Positions 31,269 to 39,504 of a stretch of DNA of 42,629 nucleotides are shown here, piece after piece. Both the position numbers and the translations under genes were made by a program. This stretch comes from Planctomycetota bacterium (GTDB taxonomy: Bacteria > Planctomycetota > MHYJ01 > JACPRB01): positions 1 through 42,629 of the forward strand of contig JACPRB010000327.1 of the NCBI GenBank assembly GCA_016190155.1, written 5' to 3'. Numbering within the stretch: the first letter of the stretch is position 1; each line of letters begins with the position of its first letter. Below the pieces are notes generated by a model. That model was not told the DNA's origin, made no database searches, and saw only the letters and a program-made list of their open reading frames with translations.

Positions 31269-32231
31269 ATGAAGACATCCGCACTCGTGGTGGCGCTGTC
31301 GTGCGCCGTGTTCGCGTCTTCCGCCCTGGCGGCTCAGTCGCCGGTGTCCAAGGCGCCCCCGCCTCAGGAAGAACTACAGGAGACGCCCAGACTCGAGAAA
31401 CCCGTTGTCCCTACGGCGGGTCGCGGCGCGCCGGAAAAATCGGGAATGCACTACTTCACCGCCTACAGCCACCACATCGAGCCGGGCGAGCTCGAGATCA
31501 TGCTCCTGCAGGACTTCACCACCCCTTCCGGCCCGAAGCGCGACGAAGGGCAAGAAGAGTACTTCTCCCAGATGCTCATGGTCGAATACGCCCCGGCCGC
31601 GCAGCTGGCGTTCGAGTTCATGCTCGAAGGCTTCGAGGACATCGGCACCGGAGACGAGAAGTTCACCGGCTACCGGCTCGAGGCGCGCTATCGCCTCTTC
31701 GAACGAGAGGTCCCGCTCAATCCCACGCTCTATGTCGAGTACGAGGACCTCGATCCGGAGACGCGATTCAAGATGGAGGTGAGCGGCTGGGTCCGCCCGC
31801 CCTACGACGAAGACGGAGACGAACCGAGTCGCGAGAAGATCCTGGAGAGCCGCTTGCTTCTGTCGCAGGACTTCGGCCGATGGAACGTCACCTTCAACTG
31901 GCTCAACGAATCGGATCTGCAGGGCGACGTGACCGCCTTCGGCTACATGCTGGGCGTCGGCTACCGGCTCGCGGAAGCACACGAGGCGCACCACGGCGAG
32001 CACGCCTCAACGCAGGCTCCGCTCATCCAACCCGTGGCGCTGGGCGTGGAACTCGTGGGCGCGCTGGGCGACAGCAAGGACTTCGGCCTGACGGCAGACC
32101 GGCAGGAGCACTACCTGCAACCCAGCATCATGCTGCACGTGGGCGGCACGATGGTGGGCCTGGGGATGGCCTTCGGCCTGACCGACGCCAGCGACGACAT
32201 GCTGCGCCTCTCGGTCGGGTGGCATTTCTAG
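31269..32231 (+). CDS. Outer-membrane beta-barrel protein
   Basis: A 320-residue protein starting at ATG 31269 behind GAAAGGAGAACATCGCG. It has a standard signal peptide (MKTSALVVALSCAVFASSALA, cleaved after ALA). The mature part has about ten to twelve amphipathic strands (HIEPGELEIMLLQDFT, YRLEARYRLFEREVPLN, LGVGYRLAEA) and ends with WHF, the terminal aromatic typical of outer-membrane proteins. A His-rich loop (HEAHHGEH) may bind metal. The substrate is unknown. The position behind the hemP terminator suggests separate transcription. Confidence 0.75.
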   Translation: MKTSALVVALSCAVFASSALAAQSPVSKAPPPQEELQETPRLEKPVVPTAGRGAPEKSGMHYFTAYSHHIEPGELEIMLLQDFTTPSGPKRDEGQEEYFSQMLMVEYAPAAQLAFEFMLEGFEDIGTGDEKFTGYRLEARYRLFEREVPLNPTLYVEYEDLDPETRFKMEVSGWVRPPYDEDGDEPSREKILESRLLLSQDFGRWNVTFNWLNESDLQGDVTAFGYMLGVGYRLAEAHEAHHGEHASTQAPLIQPVALGVELVGALGDSKDFGLTADRQEHYLQPSIMLHVGGTMVGLGMAFGLTDASDDMLRLSVGWHF

Positions 32232-32294
32232 CCAAAGGAGGAGAAGGCGTGGAGTCGCGCACCCATAGGCGACGGCTGTGGGAAGGAGGCCGGC

Positions 32295-32753
32295 ATGGTC
32301 CTGCTGTTCGACGAGACCCGAGAAGGGATGACGAGAGCCTCGCTCTACGCCCGCGAGGCGCTGAGCGACGCTGCAAGCGTCCGCTCGATCGGGGTCTCGG
32401 CGCTGGAGGCGATCGACGTGGCCGTGGCGTGGGGCGTGCTCGTGTGCGAGTTGGGCGAAGACGCCTTCCAACGCACGATCCGGATTCTCGAAGACGCGCG
32501 ACTCGATTGGGGATGGAAAGTCGTCGCCTGCCTCGGAGCGACCGCGGAGAGATTGAAAGATCGCCTGCTGGCCCTGGCCGATCCGCCGGAACTCGTGCTG
32601 AGCTACCCCTCGGCCACGGCGCCGATCGAGCTGCGGGCGATCGGGCTCGTCGTCTACATGCGCGCCCGCCAGCTTCGGCACTTCGTCAGGCGCGGGGCTC
32701 ATGACAAGAACACCATAGCTATGGGAGAAAGCCATGCGCAATCGTCGGGATGA
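32295..32753 (+). CDS. Hypothetical protein
   Basis: A 152-residue protein starting at ATG 32295 behind GGGAAGGAGGCCGGC. It begins with MVLLFDETREGM and has alternating strands and helices (GVLVCELGEDAFQRTIRIL, KVVACLGATAERLKDRLLAL), which look like an alpha/beta fold of receiver or STAS-like size. I do not recognise a family. The open frame continues after the TGA at 32751, but into the stem-loop region, so I take the TGA as the real stop. Confidence 0.55.
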   Translation: MVLLFDETREGMTRASLYAREALSDAASVRSIGVSALEAIDVAVAWGVLVCELGEDAFQRTIRILEDARLDWGWKVVACLGATAERLKDRLLALADPPELVLSYPSATAPIELRAIGLVVYMRARQLRHFVRRGAHDKNTIAMGESHAQSSG

Positions 32754-32894
32754 CGCCGGACCCCTACGCGGGATCCTCGGGACGCCCTTCGCCGACACAT
32801 CGTGGGCGTCAACTCTGCGCTCATCGGAGTGGTGACGTCGCTGGGAGTGCTCAGACCGTACCTTCCGGAGCCCAGGGGCGAATCGAGTGAACCA

Positions 32895-33124
32895 CCCTCG
32901 CCCAAAGGCGAGGGCTTCGCGCGCGGCTCGTCGGCTGAAGCCGACAAGACCGGCGCGCCTCGGGCAAGAGGCTCATGCTCGACGTGGAGCGTGGTGAGGC
33001 CGCCGACTTCAGTCGGCGGTTCTTCAAGGAATAAAGAGAAACCCCCACGTTCACGTGGGGGAGATTCCGCTGGGACTGGAACGACCGTCTTGGGATAGGG
33101 GCTCCAGCTGAAGCTGGGGGTTTC
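32895..33124. ncRNA. Array of six stem-loops, possible structured RNA or REP-like element
   Basis: Six hairpins occur in about 230 bp: 32895-32914 (8 bp, loop CAAA), 32930-32945 (6 bp, loop TGAA), 32957-32972 (5 bp), 33000-33019 (8 bp, loop TTCA), 33042-33061 (8 bp, loop TTCA) and 33102-33119 (7 bp, loop TGAA). TGAA and TTCA are reverse complements, so the same unit appears in both orientations. GAAACCCCC (33038-33046) can also pair with GGGGGTTTC (33116-33124). The 436-bp gap 32754-33189 has no supported gene. The element may be REP/BIME-like, an IS200/IS605-type end, or a noncoding RNA. Confidence 0.45.
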
Positions 33125-33189
33125 CACCTCCCCGAGGGAAACAATGAATAATTCGGACGCGCCAGGAGTTAATCGTATGGAAGGTGATC

Positions 33190-33552
33190 ATGGCGCAGAC
33201 GCGAATGATCGTGGCGCTCTTGGCGATGCTCTCGATGTCCTTCAAGCCGGCGATCTGCCCCTGTCGCGCGAGCGCCGGGCCGGAGGCCCAGACACGGAAC
33301 TGTCACGAGAAGCGTAGCGACCGCGCGCCGTGCGGGTGCTGCCAAGAAGGGGCGTGCTCCTGCGCTGCGCTGTCACCGTCGCAAGCAACCGCCGTCTGCA
33401 ACGACATCGCTTCCTCGTCGGCCGTCGTTCAGGGTGCGTCGGAGATCGCCTGCGTGCCCCCGGACCGCGGCACCCCGGCCTTCCTGGCGTCCGCCATCCC
33501 ACCCGCAATCTCACGCCCTCTCTTCCTCCTCAACTGCTGTCTCCTTCGTTAG
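33190..33552 (+). CDS. Small secreted cysteine-rich protein
   Basis: A 120-residue protein. ATG 33190 is preferred (GGAAGGTG upstream); GTG 33184 is possible. A signal peptide (MIVALLAMLSMSFKP region) is followed by a cysteine-rich segment (CPCRASAG, CGCCQEGACSC) and a hydrophobic C-terminus ending LLNCCLLR. No known family. Its design is like that of the 113-residue protein at 37256-37597: signal peptide, Cys-rich front part and variable tail. Metal binding at the cell surface is a plausible but unproven role. The CBS gene follows after 60 bp. Confidence 0.5.
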   Translation: MAQTRMIVALLAMLSMSFKPAICPCRASAGPEAQTRNCHEKRSDRAPCGCCQEGACSCAALSPSQATAVCNDIASSSAVVQGASEIACVPPDRGTPAFLASAIPPAISRPLFLLNCCLLR

Positions 33553-33612
33553 ACCGTCCTCCCACGCACCGACCACGGTGAACGCAGGCGTCGCCCAAGA
33601 AGGAGGCACTCT

Positions 33613-34029
33613 ATGGAAAGAACACTGGAACGCGACACGAAGGCGGACACGGTCGAGCGCTGGATGTCTCCGGCGGCGATGATGGTCTCCTACCTTCCGG
33701 CCGAGGTGGCTCTCGGATTCATGGAGCACCGGGAAGTCAACCATTTGATCGTCGTCGAGGCGGGCAAGATCATCGGCGTCGTGTCCAAGAGCCATCTCCT
33801 CTCCGCCGTCTTGTCGCCCCCGCGCGGTCTTCATCGTACCGTCGCGGACGTCATGAAACGTCACCCCCCCGTCGTATCGTCCCAGGACTCGGTGGAGCGC
33901 GCGACGGCCCAGATGCGCGACCGGAATGTGTCGTTTCTGCCCGTTCTTGAGGCCGGCCGCGTCGTAGGGGCGCTCACGTCGGGCGACCTCCTGCGAGCGC
34001 TGGCCGCAAAGCTCGGACTCGCTTCCTGA
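33613..34029 (+). CDS. CBS-domain-pair protein
   Basis: A 138-residue protein starting at ATG 33613 behind GAAGGAGGCACTCT. It consists only of two CBS motifs (VERWMSPAAMMVSYLPAEVA with HLIVVEAGKIIGVVSKSHL, and VADVMKRHPPVVSSQDSVE with FLPVLEAGRVVGALTSGDLL). Such stand-alone pairs bind adenine nucleotides and regulate partner proteins. The partner is not evident from the neighbourhood. Confidence 0.9.
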   Translation: MERTLERDTKADTVERWMSPAAMMVSYLPAEVALGFMEHREVNHLIVVEAGKIIGVVSKSHLLSAVLSPPRGLHRTVADVMKRHPPVVSSQDSVERATAQMRDRNVSFLPVLEAGRVVGALTSGDLLRALAAKLGLAS

Positions 34030-34050
34030 AAGAGCACTGAGGGGGATCAC

Positions 34051-35139
34051 ATGCTGGCGACCATCGTTTGCTTCGCGTTGCAGGCGCCGCTGGATCAATC
34101 GAAGATCGACCGCGCCGTCGACGAGGGCGCGCGATACCTCCTGGGCCGACTCCGCGCCGGCACGCTCAACGGCCGACCCACAGGCAGGACCGGGGGCGGC
34201 CCGGGCGATGACGACCTGCTCAAGGACGAGATCGTGCTCTATACGCTCATTCATGCTCCGGTGGACGAGCAGGACGAAGAATTCGCCAAGCTCCTCAAAG
34301 GCATCCTCGAGTCGAAGCTCGAAAGCGTCTACCGCGTGGCCCTGCAGGCGATGGCGCTGGAGGCGCTCGACGCCACGAAATACCAGGGTCGAATCGCGCA
34401 ATGCGGACAGTTCCTCATCGACAACCAATGCGGCAACGGGCAATGGAGCTACGGCAAGGAAGTGCCGCCGGATGCATGGACGCCCTCCGGGAAAAAAGGA
34501 AGCGGCACTCAGTCCCGCCCGCGGATCGGGCTCAAGAAACGGCGCAGCGGCCCGTCCTCAGGCGACAACTCCAACTCCCAATACGCGCTGCTGGGGCTGC
34601 GCGCGTGCATGATGTCGGACGTCGTGATTCCGACCGAGGTGTTCACCAAGGCCGAGCAGTGGTGGCTTCAGTCGCAGACGCAGGACGGCGGTTGGGACTA
34701 CGACATGCAGCGGGTGCGCTCCGAGCACAGCTACGGCGCCATGACCGCCGGCGGCGCCAGCTCGCTGGCCGTCTGCAAGTTCTTCCTCAAGAAGGACCGC
34801 AGGAACGATCCCGCGATCCAGCGCGCGCTCGCTTGGTTGGCCAAGACTTTCTCCGTGACGGCGCACCCGAGATTCGACTGGGACACGCCGCGCCATGGCT
34901 GGAAGTACTATTGGCTCTACGCCCTGGAGCGCGCGGGAATGCTCTGCGAGCTGGAGAAGCTCGGCTCGCACGAATGGTATCCGGCGGGCGCGCGTTTTCT
35001 CCTCGAGGCCCAGGGCCGAGACGGAGCCTGGGACGGCGACCGCGACAAGATCACGAACACGTGCTTCGCGATCCTGTTCCTCCGGCGGGCGACCAAGCCG
35101 CTCAAGCCGGTGGCGACCGGCGAGGGGAAAAGGCGTTGA
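34051..35139 (+). CDS. Squalene-cyclase/prenyltransferase-like alpha-toroid repeat protein
   Basis: A 362-residue protein starting at ATG 34051, 21 bp after the CBS gene. It has a short hydrophobic start (MLATIVCFALQ) and then alpha/alpha-toroid repeats of the terpenoid-cyclase/prenyltransferase-beta type: AQCGQFLIDNQCGNGQWSYG, QWWLQSQTQDGGWDYDM, FLLEAQGRDGAWDGD. The Q-x-x-DGGW/DGAW repeats mark the fold. The DxDD acid motif of real squalene-hopene cyclases is not present and the length is about half. This kind of protein is abundant in Planctomycetota, where it has no established function. Confidence 0.8.
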   Translation: MLATIVCFALQAPLDQSKIDRAVDEGARYLLGRLRAGTLNGRPTGRTGGGPGDDDLLKDEIVLYTLIHAPVDEQDEEFAKLLKGILESKLESVYRVALQAMALEALDATKYQGRIAQCGQFLIDNQCGNGQWSYGKEVPPDAWTPSGKKGSGTQSRPRIGLKKRRSGPSSGDNSNSQYALLGLRACMMSDVVIPTEVFTKAEQWWLQSQTQDGGWDYDMQRVRSEHSYGAMTAGGASSLAVCKFFLKKDRRNDPAIQRALAWLAKTFSVTAHPRFDWDTPRHGWKYYWLYALERAGMLCELEKLGSHEWYPAGARFLLEAQGRDGAWDGDRDKITNTCFAILFLRRATKPLKPVATGEGKRR

Positions 35140-35149
35140 GGAGGAGGCA

Positions 35150-35578
35150 TCAGCCCATCGCCGCTCCCCGCGCTCGGAAAACGCCCCAGGCGCTCGCGCC
35201 GACCGAAAAGAGCAAGGAGACGAAACCGGCGGCTTGCACGTAGACCAGACGATCCCACGGCTCGGGCAGAAGCGCCAGCATCATTCCGGCGGGCACGAGG
35301 ACGCCCGACACGATCGCGGCCCAGGAGACCGCCGCGCGGAGAACTCGTGAGAGCGCGGTCAGCGGCAAGACCAGTCCCAGCGCGACGTTGGTCAATCCGA
35401 TCACGCCGAGATGCGCGTGGGCGTACATGACCTGGTTGGATCGAATCGCGGGCCAGCGGAGCCACTCGCCGATCACCGAGATGTCGCGGGCCGCCGCCAT
35501 GAACGAGCCGAAGAACAATCCGGCGGCGATCAGAACAAGGCCCACGATCACATTGCCTCGAGCGATGCTCATGTTCAT
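35150..35578 (-). CDS. Four-TM membrane protein
   Basis: A 142-residue protein. ATG 35572 has AAGGGG six bases upstream and is the likelier start; ATG 35578 is given as the outer limit. Four predicted TM helices are present (VGLVLIAAGLFFGSFMAA, HLGVIGLTNVALGLVLPLT, WAAIVSGVLVPAGMMLALL and VQAAGFVSLLFSVGASAWG). The motif YAHAHLGVIGL in the second helix is reminiscent of small haem- or isomerase-type four-helix membrane proteins. No firm family. It is convergent with the toroid gene, 10 bp away. Confidence 0.6.
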   Translation of the reverse strand: MNMSIARGNVIVGLVLIAAGLFFGSFMAAARDISVIGEWLRWPAIRSNQVMYAHAHLGVIGLTNVALGLVLPLTALSRVLRAAVSWAAIVSGVLVPAGMMLALLPEPWDRLVYVQAAGFVSLLFSVGASAWGVFRARGAAMG

Positions 35579-35589
35579 CCCCTTGGACG

Positions 35590-35630
35590 GTGAAGGCCAA
35601 CCGTGACCCAGGGGTCCGGCTGGCCTTCAC
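35590..35630. repeat. 10-bp perfect hairpin between minus-strand genes
   Basis: GTGAAGGCCA (35590-35599) pairs with TGGCCTTCAC (35621-35630). It follows the stop of the YHS lipoprotein gene on the minus strand but is not followed by a T-run; it might be a processing site or weak terminator. Confidence 0.5.
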
Positions 35631-35657
35631 GAATCCGAATCTGATCGTTAGCGGCAG

Positions 35658-36137
35658 CTAATGGTCGTCGTGGTCATGCTCGTGACCTTCGTGACCCCCG
35701 GAGTCCCCCTTCTTGGTCTCCGGATCGCCGCACAGGCACCGCTCGGGCTTGCCCTTGCAGTGCCCGCACTTGCAGTTGGCCATGCCGCCGGCCGTGCAGA
35801 CGCACGACTCGCCGGGAAGACCGGTCGTCGCCTTGGCGGACGCGGCCTTGAACTTCCCAAGGCACATGTCGGAGCAGAAATGGAACCGCGTCTGGCGGTA
35901 CACGAATTCCGGCTGCTTCAAAACCGGAATCACCATCCCGCAGATCGGATCCCGAGCCTTCCCGTCCACGACCGTCTCCGCGATAGGAGCGGCAGGCGGG
36001 GCGGTGGCGTGCTCCTCGTGCTTCGCCGGCTCCTCGTGCCCGCCGTCGTGCTTGGGACCTTCGTCCTTGCTTCCGCAACCGATCCCGGCGCCGAGAAAAG
36101 CCAAGAGCGACATGGAAACAGTGATGTGCTTGAACAT
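35658..36137 (-). CDS. YHS-domain lipoprotein with Cys- and His-rich tail
   Basis: A 159-residue protein. ATG 36137 is chosen (AGAGGACGACC upstream); the start gives a lipoprotein signal (SLLAFLGAGIGC). A His/Glu-rich segment (HDGGHEEPAKHEEHA) precedes a YHS domain (ARDPICGMVIPVL, RFHFCSDMCLGKF). The tail carries a cysteine cluster (CVCTAGG, CKCGHCKGKPERCLCG) and ends in HEGHEHDHDDH. All parts point to metal binding at the outside of the cell. It is the last gene of a minus-strand run from 37597 with other metal-related proteins. Confidence 0.75.
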   Translation of the reverse strand: MFKHITVSMSLLAFLGAGIGCGSKDEGPKHDGGHEEPAKHEEHATAPPAAPIAETVVDGKARDPICGMVIPVLKQPEFVYRQTRFHFCSDMCLGKFKAASAKATTGLPGESCVCTAGGMANCKCGHCKGKPERCLCGDPETKKGDSGGHEGHEHDHDDH

Positions 36138-36156
36138 GGTCGTCCTCTTTATGCAA

Positions 36157-36468
36157 TCAGTGATGATGGCCCGAACTTGGGCCGGCACCCGAGCCACCCG
36201 CGTGGCCCTTCGCTTTGTGGTATTCCTCCGACTTCGCCCGCATCGCGTCGATCACGGACTGACTGACGCCCGCGCTCATGAGTTTTCGCGCGTCCTCCCA
36301 GCTCAAATCGAACGTCCTCTGTGGATCGTAGACCCATTGCAGGAGTGTCGCCTCGTCCGCCCCGGCGTCCTTCATGGCGATCACGTCGTCCGCCCGGGCA
36401 ACTTGAGGCCCGCTGCACCCGGAGATTCCCAACAACGCCAGCGCGAACGCGACGCTAACGATCCTCAT
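36157..36468 (-). CDS. Small lipoprotein with His-rich tail
   Basis: A 103-residue protein starting at ATG 36468, overlapping the upstream gene by 14 bp. Lipoprotein signal ALALLGISGC, then a helical region (DDVIAMKDAGADEATLLQWV, LMSAGVSQSVIDAMRAKS) and the tail GPSSGHHH. The helical part resembles the small KAGVDD-type repeat seen in the next protein upstream. Function unknown. Confidence 0.65.
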   Translation of the reverse strand: MRIVSVAFALALLGISGCSGPQVARADDVIAMKDAGADEATLLQWVYDPQRTFDLSWEDARKLMSAGVSQSVIDAMRAKSEEYHKAKGHAGGSGAGPSSGHHH

Positions 36469-37192
36469 TCCCCGCCCCTTCCTTCTTCGGACTTGCGAGC
36501 TCGAGCTTCATGCCGCACTTCGGGCAGTTGCCCGCCTCGCGGGACGTGACCTCCGGATGCATAGGACAGGTGTAAAGGGGCTGAGCCATGGTCTCCTTTG
36601 GCGCATCCTTCACCACTTCGACCGTGAGAGTCGGTCCGCCGCAGCAGTCGTCCCCTTCCTGCTCGGCGACGCGCAGCGTCACCGTACGTCCCGAGACGAT
36701 TTCAAGCCTGACGTCCACGGGGGCGCCGTCCCAGCTGACCGTATGACCCCCAGGGCCGACATCGACCGCGATCCCCTTTCCGCGAGGCACCTCGAGCATT
36801 CCTGCGAGTGCGCTGGAGGAGAAGTGCACGGTCCGTTCGCCCTTCACCTGAACCCAGAATACGCGCGATGTCGTGTTCTCTACGGCCAACCGGGTCCTGG
36901 CTTCGACCGCGGCGGGCCGGGTAGGCGCGTTGACCACACCCTTGGGCGGCTCCTGCGGACTGCGCAGCATCGCGGTGATGATCTCCTCGCCGACGTTCGC
37001 AGCCGTCAGCTCAACGAGATCGTCGGAGGAAAGCTCGATCCTCTTCCCGATCGCCTTGAGGATCTTCAGGACCAGCCCGTCGTCCACCCCCGCTTTCTTC
37101 AGCTTCAGGATATCCTCTTTCGTCAGCTCCTGGGCGAAGGCTCCGGTCGTTCCCATGACGATGACCAGGAGAACCGCCAGTGCATGTTGCAT
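36455..37192 (-). CDS. Secreted protein with C-terminal heavy-metal-binding domain
   Basis: A 245-residue protein. ATG 37192 follows AGGAGGTTCATCC and gives a clear signal peptide (MQHALAVLLVIVMGTTGAFA). Residues about 20-75 form a helical segment (DILKLKKAGVDDGLVLKIL, VGEEIITAML). The centre has a beta-rich domain with a CCGG motif. The C-terminus carries YTCPMHPEV and GNCPKCGMKLE, the heavy-metal-binding-domain motif (PF19335) found in copper efflux proteins such as CusB or copper ATPases. It probably belongs to one operon with the flanking small metal-binding lipoproteins. Confidence 0.75.
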   Translation of the reverse strand: MQHALAVLLVIVMGTTGAFAQELTKEDILKLKKAGVDDGLVLKILKAIGKRIELSSDDLVELTAANVGEEIITAMLRSPQEPPKGVVNAPTRPAAVEARTRLAVENTTSRVFWVQVKGERTVHFSSSALAGMLEVPRGKGIAVDVGPGGHTVSWDGAPVDVRLEIVSGRTVTLRVAEQEGDDCCGGPTLTVEVVKDAPKETMAQPLYTCPMHPEVTSREAGNCPKCGMKLELASPKKEGAGNEDR

Positions 37193-37255
37193 GGATGAAC
37201 CTCCTAACGAGATCCGTGATGAGACAAGGCCCAGGCAGAACATGACCGCGAACCG

Positions 37256-37597
37256 CTACTGCGTGAGCTTCCGGATGCGAAGATGCAGAGCAACGTCGGA
37301 CGGTCGCGGTGGACCCGCGCCCGTCGTCGCGATGGTGACGGCGCCCCGAGGCCGGAACGCGGGTTCTTGTACCGCCACGGCCGGCGGCCGGATCGTCATC
37401 TCTCTGGGAAGCACGATCGGACAACTCTCCTGAACGATCGCCGCCCCCGGGCCTTCGCACGAACACACGTGGGTCGGCACCCCGCTCCCGGCGGAATCCT
37501 CACCATGGTGGTGCGACTCGGCGCAGAGACACACGCCCACGTTCAGGGCGACGCCCCACATGGCCAAAACCGCGGCGCACCGGATCGCTCTATCCAT
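37256..37597 (-). CDS. Small secreted Cys/His-containing protein
   Basis: A 113-residue protein starting at ATG 37597. The signal segment is AVLAMWGVALNVGVCLCA, followed by ESHHHGED and VCSCEG, and a variable Pro-rich C-terminal part. No family recognised. It is first in the row of minus-strand metal-related genes and resembles the protein at 33190 in general design. Confidence 0.5.
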   Translation of the reverse strand: MDRAIRCAAVLAMWGVALNVGVCLCAESHHHGEDSAGSGVPTHVCSCEGPGAAIVQESCPIVLPREMTIRPPAVAVQEPAFRPRGAVTIATTGAGPPRPSDVALHLRIRKLTQ

Positions 37598-37671
37598 GCC
37601 TCGGTTCTTTAACGCATCCCACGCCCGAAAGATTCACGACTTCGCGCCGAGACATTGCAGACGCGGCGGAT

Positions 37672-39504
37672 TTACGAATAAGCCATGGCCAAGTACTGCT
37701 GCACCACACGGTGCGTGTTGAAGTACGCCGCGTTGAGGCTGATCGAGAAGCGCATGATCTCGATCCAGCGGTCGCGATCCCGGAAGAACATCGGCGCGAT
37801 CCGCGAGCGCAGCTTCTCGTAGAGTTCCCGTGCGTGATCTTCGCTCGACTCCGCGGGCTGTCCGCGCCCGATCGCCCATCCCGTGATCCCCTCGATGTGT
37901 CCCTCGACCCACCAGCCGTCGAGCACGCTGAGACTCGGAACGCCGTTGTGCGCCGCCTTCATGCCGGACGTCCCGGAGGCCTCCATGGGCGGTTGCGGCG
38001 TGTTGAGCCACAGATCCGCGCCGGCGGTCAAGAGACCCGCGAGTTCCATGTCGTAGTTCTCGAGGTACACGATGGGGACGACGCCGCGCAATTCGCCCGC
38101 GCGACGCGTGATTCGACGAATGATCTCCTTCCCCGGCTCGTCTTGCGGATGAGCCTTGCCGGCGAAGAGGATCTGCAGCGGCCACGCTTGAGCCACACCC
38201 GCCAGCTCGGCGACATCGCCGAGGATCAAGTCCGCCCGCTTGTACGCCGTGGCTCGACGGGCGCACCCGATCGTGAGCGCGTCGCGCGAGAGCTCCACAC
38301 CCGTGCGTCGCCGCACCTCCTCAAGGAGTCCCGCTTTCGCGGCCATGTGTGCGTCCCAGATCTCGTGATGCGGAATCGAGATCGCGTGGCGAAGAGAGAA
38401 CGGATCCGACGACCATCCGGGAATGTGCCGGTCATAGAGTGCCGCGAAACTCGGGCACGTCCACGTCGCCGAATGAACCCCGTTGGTGATGGAATGGATC
38501 GGGTATCCGGGAAACATGTCCTGCGAGACGATCCCGTGCCGCTTCGCGACGCCGTTCACGAATCCGCTGAGGTTGAGAGCCAGGAGCGTCATGTTGAGAG
38601 TCGACCGGCCGGCCAGCATCTCGAGCGCATCCCTCGGGAGCAGATCGCCCAACACGCGATGGACGAGCTCATAGTCGAACTGGTCGTGTCCTGCCGCGAC
38701 GGGCGTGTGCGTGGTGAAGACGCACCGTTCGCGCACGCCGGACAGGTCGGCGGGATCGCCTCCCTTCTCGCGCAGCAGTTCGAGCGCCAGGAGACCCGCG
38801 TGTCCCTCGTTCATGTGGAAGCGGCGCACGTTCGCGTATCCGAGCGCTCGCAGCACCCGTACTCCGCCGATTCCGAGCACGATTTCCTGCGCCAGGCGAT
38901 GGCGCGCGTCCCCGCCGTAGAGCGTGGACGTGAGAGCTCGATCTTCCGGGCGGTTCTCGGGCACGCCCGCGTCGAGGAGGATCACCGGAACGCTGAAACC
39001 GGTGGCGCCGGCCACATCGTAGCGCCACGCCCGAAGCACGACATCGCGTCCCTCGATTTGAACGCGAACGCGAGCCTCAAGCGGTCGCAGCAGCGTCTCG
39101 GGGCTCCAGACGGAGGGGCGCTCGTGCTGGTTGCCCCCCTCGTCGAGTTCCTGCTCGAAGTATCCGGCGCGATGCAGGAGGCTCACCGCAACCACGGGGG
39201 CTTCCAGGTCCGCGAACGATTTGAGCATGTCCCCCGCCAAGATGCCGAGGCCCCCCGCGTAGGTGGGGATCTTCGGCGCGAGGGCCACTTCCATGGAAAA
39301 GTAGGCGATCCAGGGAGCGGCGGCCGACCGCCGGGAGCCGATGGTCCTTGTGGCCATGGAGGCGTACGCTTCCGGCGCCTTCCGAAAGGCCGTTCGGCAA
39401 TACTCGGAACAGAAGAGAAACTCGCGTCCCCCGTACTCGAGGCGGATAGGCGCGTCCCGCACCACGGGCATGCCGCAGACCGGGTCGCGCAGATATTGAG
39501 CCAT
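37672..39504 (-). CDS. Alpha-glucan phosphorylase with N-terminal YHS domain
   Basis: A 610-residue fusion. ATG 39504 is favoured because GGAGGCCGC lies directly upstream; ATG 39531 is also in frame. Residues about 1-48 are a YHS domain (LRDPVCGMPVV, FLFCSEYCRTAF). The rest is a short GT35 phosphorylase of the MalP/GlgP type: IAYFSMEVALAPKIPTYAGG, RFHMNEGHAGLLALE, FTTHTPVAAGHDQFD, SITNGVHSATW, YKRADLIL and EASGTSGMKAAHNGVPSLSV, where the Lys of SGMK is the pyridoxal-phosphate lysine. It should release glucose 1-phosphate from alpha-glucans. The metal-binding module at the front is unusual for this enzyme. Confidence 0.9.
   Translation of the reverse strand: MAQYLRDPVCGMPVVRDAPIRLEYGGREFLFCSEYCRTAFRKAPEAYASMATRTIGSRRSAAAPWIAYFSMEVALAPKIPTYAGGLGILAGDMLKSFADLEAPVVAVSLLHRAGYFEQELDEGGNQHERPSVWSPETLLRPLEARVRVQIEGRDVVLRAWRYDVAGATGFSVPVILLDAGVPENRPEDRALTSTLYGGDARHRLAQEIVLGIGGVRVLRALGYANVRRFHMNEGHAGLLALELLREKGGDPADLSGVRERCVFTTHTPVAAGHDQFDYELVHRVLGDLLPRDALEMLAGRSTLNMTLLALNLSGFVNGVAKRHGIVSQDMFPGYPIHSITNGVHSATWTCPSFAALYDRHIPGWSSDPFSLRHAISIPHHEIWDAHMAAKAGLLEEVRRRTGVELSRDALTIGCARRATAYKRADLILGDVAELAGVAQAWPLQILFAGKAHPQDEPGKEIIRRITRRAGELRGVVPIVYLENYDMELAGLLTAGADLWLNTPQPPMEASGTSGMKAAHNGVPSLSVLDGWWVEGHIEGITGWAIGRGQPAESSEDHARELYEKLRSRIAPMFFRDRDRWIEIMRFSISLNAAYFNTHRVVQQYLAMAYS

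Noticed and set aside
31250-32704. A 484-codon open frame on the plus strand
   Set aside because: It is out of frame with the beta-barrel gene that has a signal peptide, ribosome site and aromatic terminus; the translation is Arg-rich shadow.
32751-33098. A third open frame continuing after a TGA (hypothetical protein at 32295)
   Set aside because: The extension runs straight through the stem-loop array and lacks domain or signal-peptide logic. Open frames of this length are expected by chance at this GC content.
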